NCBI GenBank assembly: GCA_964544865.1
Contig: CAZJDV010000028.1
Location: 1-25,851, forward strand
Reading direction: 5' to 3'
Source: CAZJDV01 sp964544865
GTDB taxonomy: Bacteria; Chloroflexota; Dehalococcoidia; Lucifugimonadales; CAJWER01
DNA: 25,851 bases
Part shown: positions 14,138 to 23,850 of the stretch, piece after piece
How positions within the stretch are numbered: position 1 is the stretch's first letter
Layout: each line of letters starts with the position of its first letter
Position numbers and translations under genes: made by a program
Notes under the pieces: generated by a model
Seen by the model: only the letters and a program-made list of their open reading frames with translations
What the model was told of the DNA's origin: nothing
The model's database searches: none

Positions 14138-16816
14138 ATGACTCAAGACGCACCCAGGCAGGACATGCCCAAAGCCTACGACCCGAAGGCCACCGAGAAG
14201 CGAATATACGACTCCTGGGTCGAGGGCGGCTACTTCACGCCCGAGATCGACCACTCCAAGAAGCCGTTCACCATCATCATGCCCCCGCCCAACGTGACCG
14301 GGGAGCTCCACATAGGCCACGCGCTCACCACGGCCCTGGAGGACCTGATCACTCGCTGGCACAGGATGCAGGGCGAGCCCACACTGTACCTTCCCGGAAC
14401 GGACCACGCGGGAATCGCAACCCAGGTGGTCGTGGAGCGGATGCTAGCCAAGGACGACCTGACGCGCCACGACCTGGGCCGCGACAAGTTCGTGCAGACG
14501 GTGTGGCAGTGGGTCGAGCGCTACGGCGGCGCGATCAACGAGCAGGTAAAACGACTGGGCGCCTCATGCGACTGGACCCGGCGGCGCTTCACGCTGGACG
14601 AGGGGCCGAGCAAGGCCGTCCGGACGACTTTCGTCAGCCTGTATAAGAAGGGCCAAATATACCGGGGCGAGCGCATCGTGAACTGGTGTCCAAGGTGCTC
14701 CACCGCGCTTTCGGACCTGGAGGTCAAGCACCGGGAGGAGAGCGCCAGCCTCTACCACATCCGCTACGAGCTTGCGGACGGCGAGGGTGCGATTACCGTG
14801 GCCACCACCAGGCCGGAGACCCTGCTTGCCGACACCGCCGTCGCCGTCAATCTCGGCGACGAGCGCTACTCGGGGTTCATCGGCAAGAACGTCGTGCTGC
14901 CCGTGCTCGGTCGCATAATACCTGTTGTCGCGGACGAGGCCGTCGACCTCGAGTTCGGCACCGGCGCGCTCAAGGTCACGCCCGGGCACGATCCCACGGA
15001 CTTCGAGATCGGCGTGCGAAGCGGTCTGCCTACCATCAGCGCCATGAACCTCGACGGCACGATGAACGAGAACGCCGGCCACTACCAGGGCAAGGACCGG
15101 TTCGAGGTCAGGAAGAAGATCACAATAGAGCTGGAAGAAGACGGCCTACTGGAGAGGGTCGAGCCCTATCACCATTCGGTAGGCCACTGCGACAGGTGCG
15201 ACGAGGTCGTCGAGCCGATGGTCAGCAAGCAGTGGTTCATGAGAATGGCGGAGCTGGCCAAGCCTGCTACCGACGCGGTCGAGCAGGGAGATATCAAGAT
15301 CATCCCGGAACGGATGGCCAAGGTCTACTACAACTGGATGTACAACATTCGGGACTGGTGCATAAGTCGGCAGTTATGGTGGGGACACCGCATCCCGGCC
15401 TGGTACTGCCAGAACTGTGACCGGGTCATCGTGGAGATGGAAGACCCTGCCGTCTGCGACGATTGCGGCTCCGCCAGGATCGAAAGAGACCCCGACGTTC
15501 TGGACACGTGGATGAGCTCCGCCCTATGGCCCCACTCGACCCTGGGCTGGCCGGAGCAGGCGGACGACCTGGACTACTTCTACCCCACCAACGTCCTCGA
15601 GACGGGGCACGACATCCTGTTCTTCTGGGTCGCGAGGATGATCATGATGGGGATCGAGAACACCGGGGATATCCCATTCGACACTGTCTACCTCCACGGC
15701 ATGGTGCTCGATCCCGAGGGCGTCAAGATGAGCAAGGTCAAGGGCAATGTGCTGGATCCTCTGGACCTCATCGACCTGTACGGGGCCGACGCGCTCAGGT
15801 TCGCGCTGACCACGGGCAACACGGCCGGCAACGACATGCGCCTTAACGAGGCCAAGATGGAGGCCAGCCGCAACTTCGCCAACAAGCTGTGGAACGCGGC
15901 GCGCTACGTGCTATCGAACCTGGACCGTTCTGGCGCCTCGGCCGGCTGGACATGGCCACCCGCTCCCGAGCGCCTGGAGGACCGCTGGATCGTCAGCCGC
16001 CTGAACAGGGTCGCCGCCAACGTGGACCGATATATGAAGGAGTCCCAGTTCGGCGAGGCCCAGAGAGAGGTCCACGACTTCCTGTGGGGCGAGTACTGCG
16101 ACTGGTACCTCGAGATGTCCAAGGTGCGGATGCGAGCCGGCGACGATTCGCCCGTGCCGGTACTGGCGTGCGTGCTGGAGAAGGTGCTCAGGCTACTGCA
16201 CCCGTTCATGCCGTTCATCACCGAGGAGATATGGCGGAACCTCATGGAGTACTTGCCGGTCGAATCGGACGCGCCGCCCGCTCTGATAGTCGCAAGCTAT
16301 CCCCAGGCAGATCCGTCCCTCATCGACGAACAGGCGGAGTCCGGCATCGGCGGCGTGGTCGAGATGGTACGGGCCATCCGGAACCTGCGAGCAGAGTTCC
16401 GCATCCCGTCCAACCGGGCCATCGAGGCGATCGTCGACGCGCCCACGCTGGCCAGCGTCATCGAGTCCGAGAGCGCCGCTATCAAGGCCCTGGCCCAGGT
16501 CGACCCACTCCGGCTGTCCTCGTCTTCGGCGGACGAGGACGCAGCTGCCGGAGATCGCGTTTCGCTGGTTCTGTCCAGGGGCACGGTGATCGTGCCTCTT
16601 GCTAACCTGGTGGACGTCGCCCAGGAGAAAGCCCGCCTGGCGGCCGAGCTCGAGCAGATCCAAATCAACCTGGGGCGGCTGTCGTCGCGCCTGGCCAACG
16701 AAGACTTTCTCTCGAAGGCGCCTGCACAGGTCGTCGAGAAAGAGCGCGGACGGCTCAGCGACATGGAGGGCCGCCGCACAAGGATCGAGGAGACCTTGCT
16801 CCGGCTGGGGAACTAG
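14138..16816 (+). CDS. valS: Valyl-tRNA synthetase
   Basis: This 892-aa class I synthetase charges tRNA-Val with valine in the cytoplasm. The HIGH motif lies in PPPNVTGELHIGHAL (49-63) and KMSKV at 530-534. GTDHAGIATQ, conserved in ValRS, follows HIGH. The CP1 editing domain (about 200-340) contains VATTRPETLLADTA and the GHDPTDFEIG region. Cysteine pairs CQNC and CDDC (about 425-448), plus CPRC and CDRC, suggest structural zinc, as in other bacterial ValRS. The anticodon-binding helical domain spans about 600-760. The C-terminal coiled-coil arm (about 815-890, rich in Glu/Arg/Leu) is specific to ValRS. Length is typical (about 880-950). It has its own promoter and ends 26 nt before a convergent gene. 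Confidence 0.97.
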   Translation: MTQDAPRQDMPKAYDPKATEKRIYDSWVEGGYFTPEIDHSKKPFTIIMPPPNVTGELHIGHALTTALEDLITRWHRMQGEPTLYLPGTDHAGIATQVVVERMLAKDDLTRHDLGRDKFVQTVWQWVERYGGAINEQVKRLGASCDWTRRRFTLDEGPSKAVRTTFVSLYKKGQIYRGERIVNWCPRCSTALSDLEVKHREESASLYHIRYELADGEGAITVATTRPETLLADTAVAVNLGDERYSGFIGKNVVLPVLGRIIPVVADEAVDLEFGTGALKVTPGHDPTDFEIGVRSGLPTISAMNLDGTMNENAGHYQGKDRFEVRKKITIELEEDGLLERVEPYHHSVGHCDRCDEVVEPMVSKQWFMRMAELAKPATDAVEQGDIKIIPERMAKVYYNWMYNIRDWCISRQLWWGHRIPAWYCQNCDRVIVEMEDPAVCDDCGSARIERDPDVLDTWMSSALWPHSTLGWPEQADDLDYFYPTNVLETGHDILFFWVARMIMMGIENTGDIPFDTVYLHGMVLDPEGVKMSKVKGNVLDPLDLIDLYGADALRFALTTGNTAGNDMRLNEAKMEASRNFANKLWNAARYVLSNLDRSGASAGWTWPPAPERLEDRWIVSRLNRVAANVDRYMKESQFGEAQREVHDFLWGEYCDWYLEMSKVRMRAGDDSPVPVLACVLEKVLRLLHPFMPFITEEIWRNLMEYLPVESDAPPALIVASYPQADPSLIDEQAESGIGGVVEMVRAIRNLRAEFRIPSNRAIEAIVDAPTLASVIESESAAIKALAQVDPLRLSSSSADEDAAAGDRVSLVLSRGTVIVPLANLVDVAQEKARLAAELEQIQINLGRLSSRLANEDFLSKAPAQVVEKERGRLSDMEGRRTRIEETLLRLGN

Positions 16817-16842
16817 CGGAAGACTATGACGCAGGAAACCGA

Positions 16843-17595
16843 TCAGGCGAGGAGCGGCTCGCCTTCTATCGTGAGACCGCGCTCCGGCTTTTCGGGCCGA
16901 GCCAAAGACCTCGCCGCCCTCTCCATCCGCTCGATCTGTTCCAGCCCCTTGCGCGTATCGCTGGCGATCCTCGCTTTGTCCGATATCCTCATGCGGTATC
17001 TGAAAAGCCAGTACGTAAACTCCCTGGACTCGGCAATGCTCATCACGCGAGCCGGCGGGGTGCCGCTCTTCTGCCGAAACGACGTCAGCAGCTCGCTCTT
17101 GGGCGACAGGTAGATCTTGCGGAACGCCTCTTCGGAGCAGTCGTCTACGCTGTGGACTCCGTTGCTGGCGTAGCGCTTGAGCACCTCGAGCTCCACCGCG
17201 AGCTGCAACGCCTCCTCCACCCTCACACCGTAGTAGTAGTTCAAGTATCCGCGGTACTTGTCCACTCCCAGAATAACCGCGAACTCCGCGCGGTCGAGCG
17301 AGGGAGGCAGGTTGCCGGTGAACAGCATCTCCTCCGTTTCCTCCCGCGGCAAGAGTTCCTCCACATGCCCGCAGAGGCGCTCGGCCAGGGTGAGCCAATC
17401 GAACGCCTCGCCAGCCACCAGGTAAACGTAGATCCGGCCGTCGTGCGTCTCCGCAGGCACGGTCCACAACGCCATGGCCTCTACGAGGGCCGTGGGCCAG
17501 TCGCGGCCCTCCTCGAGCGCGCCCCTCAAATGGTCGAGGGCGGCACACCGCGGGTCGGACCCGATTGCATTCGCGCTGTCGCTATCTTCAGCCAT
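16843..17595 (-). CDS. Uncharacterised protein coupled to polX
   Basis: I do not recognise this 250-aa protein. It is soluble, acidic and mostly helical, with no membrane segment, signal peptide or nucleotide-binding loop. Visible segments are an N-terminal helix ALDHLRGALEEGRDWPTALV, a strand-like IYVYLVAGEAFDWLTLAERL, a Tyr-rich KYRGYLNYYYGVRVEEALQL, and FTYWLFRYRMRISDKARI before a basic helical tail. The start at 17595 (ATG inside GGTAATGGC) overlaps the polX end by 8 nt, the ATGGCTGA arrangement typical of translational coupling. An upstream start at 17637 is possible but would lie deeper inside polX. A hairpin (AGGCGAG 16845-16851 with CTCGCCT 16858-16864) sits at its 3' end, facing valS. 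Coupling suggests work with the PolX-like protein; no function is assigned. Confidence 0.8.
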   Translation of the reverse strand: MAEDSDSANAIGSDPRCAALDHLRGALEEGRDWPTALVEAMALWTVPAETHDGRIYVYLVAGEAFDWLTLAERLCGHVEELLPREETEEMLFTGNLPPSLDRAEFAVILGVDKYRGYLNYYYGVRVEEALQLAVELEVLKRYASNGVHSVDDCSEEAFRKIYLSPKSELLTSFRQKSGTPPARVMSIAESREFTYWLFRYRMRISDKARIASDTRKGLEQIERMERAARSLARPEKPERGLTIEGEPLLA

Positions 17596-18451
17596 TACCT
17601 GAAAGTGCCTTGGTCCGCGGTGATTTCTCGAGCCCAAGAAATGACAGAAACTCTGCCAGCGGCAGTGTGTTCAGTATGTGCTTCGCCTGGCACCAGCCGC
17701 GCCGAGCCGTCGCCACGCCGAACCTCTGGTTATCCAGCGCCTCAAACTTGTGGGCGTCGCTGTCTATCACCAGCGTCACGCCCAACTCCCGGGCCTTGTG
17801 GATGTGCGAGTCCTTCAGGTCGAGGCGCTCCGGCGAGGCGTTGATCTCAAGGACTGTCCCGGTCTCTGCGGCCGCCCTGAAAATGGCCTCGAAGTAGGCC
17901 GTAATCGGCCTGCGATCACCGATAAGCCGCCCGCTCAGATGGCCGATCGCGGTAACGTAGGGATTGTGGATCGCCCTGATTATGCGCTCGGGCATGGCCC
18001 TGGCGATGGGCACACGGTCGTCCTTCGTGCGCGAGGCCCGAATCTCTCTGAGGATGCTCTCGGACTTCCTCTGGCCCAGCCGGGGGAGCAATGCGACCCT
18101 TCCGTTCTCCAGAGCCGCCTCGAGCTGCGCGACGTCCGAGACGCCCAACTCGTCCCAGAGCCGCTTTGTGGTCTTGGGGCCAACGCCGGGGAACTCGGAC
18201 CTGAGCCTCTCGTAGTATTCCATCCGCTCGCCCGCCGCAAGCTGGGATATTTTTTCGGCGATGGCCTTTCCAACGCCGGGGGTCTCCTTCAGGTCGGCGC
18301 CGTCGCGTACCATCTGCTCCAACTCCGCCGGGAGGCCGCCAATGGTCCTGGCGACACGCTGATACGCCACGACGGTGAAGCGTTTCTCGCCCTTCATCTC
18401 AAGAAGGCCGGCGATGTTCTCAAATATCTCGGCTATCTGGGAATTATTCAT
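17588..18451 (-). CDS. PolX-like protein lacking polymerase palm (internally shortened)
   Basis: This 287-aa protein is about half the usual 570-aa bacterial PolX. Residues 1-140 match the N-terminal 8-kDa and helix-hairpin-helix regions: MNNSQIAEIFENIAGLLEMK, then PGVGKAIAEKI (58-68), PGVGPKTTKRLWDELGV (88-104) and LPRLGQRKSESILREI (122-137). From about 153 the sequence jumps to the C-terminal part of the PHP phosphoesterase domain: RIIRAIHNPYVTAIGH (H171), EINASPERLDL (202-212), DSDAH (230-234) and FGVATARRGW (244-253). Missing are the palm with its catalytic aspartates, the thumb, and the PHP opening with its first His ligands and TDH motif. The reading frame is intact, so the loss is in frame. 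It may keep DNA binding but should lack polymerase activity and probably PHP nuclease activity. It overlaps the downstream gene by 8 nt. Confidence 0.82.
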   Translation of the reverse strand: MNNSQIAEIFENIAGLLEMKGEKRFTVVAYQRVARTIGGLPAELEQMVRDGADLKETPGVGKAIAEKISQLAAGERMEYYERLRSEFPGVGPKTTKRLWDELGVSDVAQLEAALENGRVALLPRLGQRKSESILREIRASRTKDDRVPIARAMPERIIRAIHNPYVTAIGHLSGRLIGDRRPITAYFEAIFRAAAETGTVLEINASPERLDLKDSHIHKARELGVTLVIDSDAHKFEALDNQRFGVATARRGWCQAKHILNTLPLAEFLSFLGLEKSPRTKALSGNG

Positions 18452-18508
18452 GGCCCCATGCCACGCTCGGAGATCCCGGCAAATGGTTTGCGCCCCGTAT
18501 CGGCCTGT

Positions 18509-18523
18509 CAGGGCTACGCCCTG
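18509..18523. other. Short palindrome in secA-polX gap
   Basis: CAGGGC-TAC-GCCCTG (about 18509-18523) lies about 60 nt upstream of polX on the minus strand. The remainder of the 283-nt gap (18524-18734), downstream of secA, has an AGGGG/CCCCT hairpin (about 18615-18630) but no convincing U-tract or promoter. Confidence 0.3.
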
Positions 18524-18734
18524 GGTGAGGGCTCCCCATTCTTTTCACCTCTCACGTGTTAAGAGAGAAAAAGAGAACTTTACAGCTGCGGGATACCTCC
18601 AAGACTCTCCTCACAGGGGGCGGTTCCCCTCTGAACTCCCCCGATCACTGACTTCTGAGCCGGGCTCCCACACCGAAGAGGAAGAGCCTCACACAAGTCT
18701 CTGCCACGTCACCGTCATTCAACCAGATGGAAAG

Positions 18735-21377
<2,643 letters not shown>

Positions 21378-21433
21378 ATAGCTTCACCGCCTTCGTCGCA
21401 GCCGGACTGCCCCGGCAAGCACCTCGCATGCGT

Positions 21434-21463
21434 AGGGTATCGAAGCTTATTTCATGGGGTCAA
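21434..21463 (-). promoter_or_regulatory. Possible secA promoter
   Basis: Minus strand TTGACC (21463-21458), 18-nt spacer, TACCCT (21439-21434). The -35 is good but the -10 is weak (3 of 6). It lies about 57 nt ahead of the secA start. Read-through from prs is the alternative. Confidence 0.3.
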
Positions 21464-21575
21464 ACCGCCGGCGCCCGCGGTCGCTCGGTCCCAACCGCCC
21501 CGATTACTTCGCGGAAGCCTATCCTGCGCGAGGCTGGAGGGCTCAGAACGACGTTCGTTAGGTGTGGTGCGGGCG

Positions 21576-22526
21576 CTAGTGCTCGAACATGGCCCCGACG
21601 GATAGTCCGCTGTGGATCCGGTGGATTGCTTCCCCGAGCATATCGGCGACGGACAGGACCTCGAGCCTGCCGAATCGCTTCTCCTCCGGCACCGGCAAGG
21701 TGTCGGTCACCAAAATCTCCGTGATTGCGCTCTCTTGGAGCGCCTTCGATGCGTCTCCGGACAGCACGGGGTGGACCACGCAGCAATAGACCTCGGCGGC
21801 GCCTCGGTCCTTCAATATGGACGCTGCCGCCACCACGCTGCCCCCCGTATCGATCTCGTCGTCGACTATCAGCGTGTTTTTTCCATCAACCTTGCCGATC
21901 ACGTCCACGGCAGCGACCTGATCGTGATTGCCCAGACGCTGCTTTTCGATGATGGCGATCGGCGCCTGGAGCAGGTCGGCCATGTCCCGCGCCCGCTTGG
22001 CGGCCCCGACGTCGGTCGCAACCACGACCAGCTCGTCGATACGCCGCTTATCGAACTGCTTCGCCAGGAGCGACATGGCCGACAGCTCGTCCAGCGGTAT
22101 GCTGAAGAAGCCTTGGATTTGACCTGCGTGCAGGTTCATGGTCAGCACACGGTCCGCTCCCGCCGTGCTGATGAAATCGGCAACGAGCCGCGCGGTGATA
22201 GCCACACGCGGCTGGTCCTTCTTGTCGGTCCGGCCGTAGGCGTAGTAAGGGATGACGGCCGTGATGCGCCCGGCGGAGGCACGCCTGGCCGCGTCGATCA
22301 TTATCAGCAACTCCATCAGGTTATCGTTGACCGGTCGCGAGATGGGCTGAACGAGAAAGACGTCCTTTTCCCTGACGTTTTCAAGAATCTTGACGAATGT
22401 TTCGTCGTTGCTGAATTTGAAGACATCGCAGCGGCCCTGCGCTATGCCAAGGTACGCGCAGATATCCTTGGACAGCGCCGGGTGAGCGTTGCCGCTGAAA
22501 ACCTTGAGGTCCTCGAAGAGGGACAT
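21576..22526 (-). CDS. prs: Ribose-phosphate pyrophosphokinase
   Basis: This 316-aa enzyme makes PRPP from ribose 5-phosphate and ATP for nucleotide, His, Trp and NAD synthesis. The N-terminal segment MSLFEDLKVFSGNAHPALSK and the motif SNDETFVKILENVREKDVFL are typical. The PRPP-binding loop is VDDEIDTGGS (about 217-226), and LHAGQIQGFF carries the metal-site His. The catalytic flexible-loop region reads YYAYGRTDKKDQPR rather than the common YYGYARQDRK. That variant keeps the basic residues and occurs in some bacterial and archaeal enzymes. Length is standard (about 315). A GAGGA ribosome site lies about 7 nt before the ATG. It has its own extended -10 promoter at 22625-22633. Confidence 0.95.
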   Translation of the reverse strand: MSLFEDLKVFSGNAHPALSKDICAYLGIAQGRCDVFKFSNDETFVKILENVREKDVFLVQPISRPVNDNLMELLIMIDAARRASAGRITAVIPYYAYGRTDKKDQPRVAITARLVADFISTAGADRVLTMNLHAGQIQGFFSIPLDELSAMSLLAKQFDKRRIDELVVVATDVGAAKRARDMADLLQAPIAIIEKQRLGNHDQVAAVDVIGKVDGKNTLIVDDEIDTGGSVVAAASILKDRGAAEVYCCVVHPVLSGDASKALQESAITEILVTDTLPVPEEKRFGRLEVLSVADMLGEAIHRIHSGLSVGAMFEH

Positions 22527-22624
22527 CGCGTTTCCTCGTCCTCACGCGAATCGGTGCGCCCGTTTCCGGTTCCGACGCTTGGAACGCGCGGCAGTCCAAA
22601 CATATTGGGATGCATCCGTACGGA

Positions 22625-22633
22625 ATTATAGCA
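22625..22633 (-). promoter_or_regulatory. Extended -10 promoter of prs
   Basis: On the minus strand TGCTATAAT (22633-22625) is a perfect extended -10. No strong -35 is seen, as expected for this class. The start near 22618 gives a leader of about 92 nt. It is back-to-back with the cysH promoter, only about 26 nt away. Confidence 0.65.
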
Positions 22634-22658
22634 CAGCCCCCCGTGTCACACGTCGGAG

Positions 22659-22688
22659 TTGACACGCGCGGCGCGAATCTCTTACACT
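22659..22688 (+). promoter_or_regulatory. Promoter of cysH leader
   Basis: Consensus TTGACA (22659-22664), 18-nt spacer, TACACT (22683-22688). The predicted start is about 22694-22696, so the transcript opens directly with the CGGACA stem of the leader. This is the best -35 in the window. Confidence 0.7.
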
Positions 22689-22692
22689 AGGT

Positions 22693-22871
22693 CGGACATG
22701 AGTATGAATAGGTCTGAACTCTTACTGCAGTGCGCTTGTCCGTATACCCATCGCCGGGGGGCTTGGATATCGCGCTGCGTCCGCGTACGCAGGCATTTTC
22801 GAATGTAGTGCGCCACGTCCGCATTTGGAAAACCGACCCCTTGAGCAAACGAGCAGCTTGAGGGGTTTTTT
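22693..22871 (+). promoter_or_regulatory. Structured attenuator-like leader of cysH
   Basis: A leader of about 175 nt holds CGGACA (22693-22698) paired with TGTCCG (22737-22742), closing a domain with GAGT/ACTC inside. A second domain has CTGCGT-CCGCGT-ACGCAG (about 22774-22791) and CATT-TTCG-AATG (UUCG tetraloop, about 22793-22804), apparently closed by GCGC/GCGC. An intrinsic terminator follows just before the ribosome site. A G-rich run (about 22755-22761) could pair with the CCCC of the terminator as an anti-terminator. I do not recognise SAM, SAH, T-box or other known classes. Regulation of sulfate assimilation is inferred from position. Confidence 0.55.
22837..22871 (+). terminator. Intrinsic terminator upstream of cysH
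   Basis: CCCCTTGAGC (22837-22846), 9-nt loop, GCTTGAGGGG (22856-22865), then six T (22866-22871). The 10-bp stem includes two G-U pairs. It lies 23 nt before the cysH start codon and downstream of the only evident promoter, so it must be conditional or leaky for cysH to be expressed. Confidence 0.8.
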
Positions 22872-22894
22872 CTTGCCACCGTACAGGAGTGCAA

Positions 22895-23662
22895 ATGTTG
22901 CAACAGAGGGTCGTCTCAACCGATCTAGAGATCCCAGACCGGACCCAAGTCCGGCAACTCGCCGACGAGTACGAGCACCGGTCAGCCGAGGACGTTATCG
23001 AATGGGCGCTGACCACATACGGGCGGATGGTCGCCATCTCCACCAGCTTCCAGGCGGACGGGATGGTCATCCTCGACATGGCCCACCGCATCGACCCCGG
23101 CGTCCGGGTGCTGACCATCGACACGGGCAGGCTGCCCCAGGAAACATACGACCTTATCGACCGGGTCAGAGAGCACTACGGCATCCCGATCGAGGTCATT
23201 TATCCCGATAATCGAGAGCTCTCGCAGATGGTTTCCAGGCACGGCCTCAGCCCCTTCTATCAAAGCGTATCGCTGAGGCTGCTGTGCTGCAACATGCGAA
23301 AGGTCAACCCACTGAATCTCGCCTTGAAGGACCTGGACGCGTGGATTACCGGGCTGAGGCGCGGCCAGGGTGAGACGAGGGTACGTACTCGGAAGATTGA
23401 GATCGACGCCGCCCACGGCGGCATCACGAAGGTCAATCCCCTAGCCGACTGGAGCGATGAGCAGGTGTGGGACTATGTCCGCTCGAACGACGTTCCGTAT
23501 AATGAGCTATACGACAAGGGATACACCAGCATCGGCTGCGTGCCCTGCACGAGGCCCGTCGAGGCAGGCGAGGACATGAGGGCGGGTAGATGGTGGTGGG
23601 AAACCGGTATGCCAAAGGAGTGCGGGATACACCTCGGCGCCGCCTGGGGCCGCACGGTTTGA
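22895..23662 (+). CDS. cysH: Adenylylsulfate (APS) reductase, assimilatory, thioredoxin-dependent
   Basis: This 255-aa enzyme reduces APS to sulfite and AMP in the cytoplasm. The substrate-binding fold opens with MVAISTSFQADGMVILDM (45-62) and TIDTGRLPQETYDL. Two cysteine pairs, C131/C132 (LLCCNMRK) and C215/C218 (GCVPCTRP), match the [4Fe-4S] cluster ligands that mark APS-using enzymes; PAPS reductases lack them. The catalytic C243 sits in the C-terminal KECGIH. A GTG at 22889 overlaps the Shine-Dalgarno AGGAG (22885-22889), so the ATG at 22895 (5-nt spacing) is preferred. It is followed by the enzyme that makes APS, after a 188-nt gap. Expression probably depends on the terminator-bearing leader. 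Confidence 0.93.
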   Translation: MLQQRVVSTDLEIPDRTQVRQLADEYEHRSAEDVIEWALTTYGRMVAISTSFQADGMVILDMAHRIDPGVRVLTIDTGRLPQETYDLIDRVREHYGIPIEVIYPDNRELSQMVSRHGLSPFYQSVSLRLLCCNMRKVNPLNLALKDLDAWITGLRRGQGETRVRTRKIEIDAAHGGITKVNPLADWSDEQVWDYVRSNDVPYNELYDKGYTSIGCVPCTRPVEAGEDMRAGRWWWETGMPKECGIHLGAAWGRTV

Positions 23663-23850
23663 ACGCTCGGCCGCCGGGCTCTCGGGCCACCGCCGGCATG
23701 GCGCGATATTTTCCACCCAGCCCAGCATCCCTAATATAGGCCCCTTGCGGCCGGGCGAGTTGCGCGACGCTGGAAAGCTATGGACAACTACAGCGATTCT
23801 TGCGACCATATTAAACGCGTATGAGCCAACACCAAGGAGCGAAGACGAAG

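Noticed and set aside
16193..17548. 451-codon minus-strand open frame spanning the end of valS and the unknown gene
   Set aside because: It is antisense to valS and out of frame with the 250-aa gene; it has Arg/Gly/Ala-rich shadow composition and no recognisable domain.
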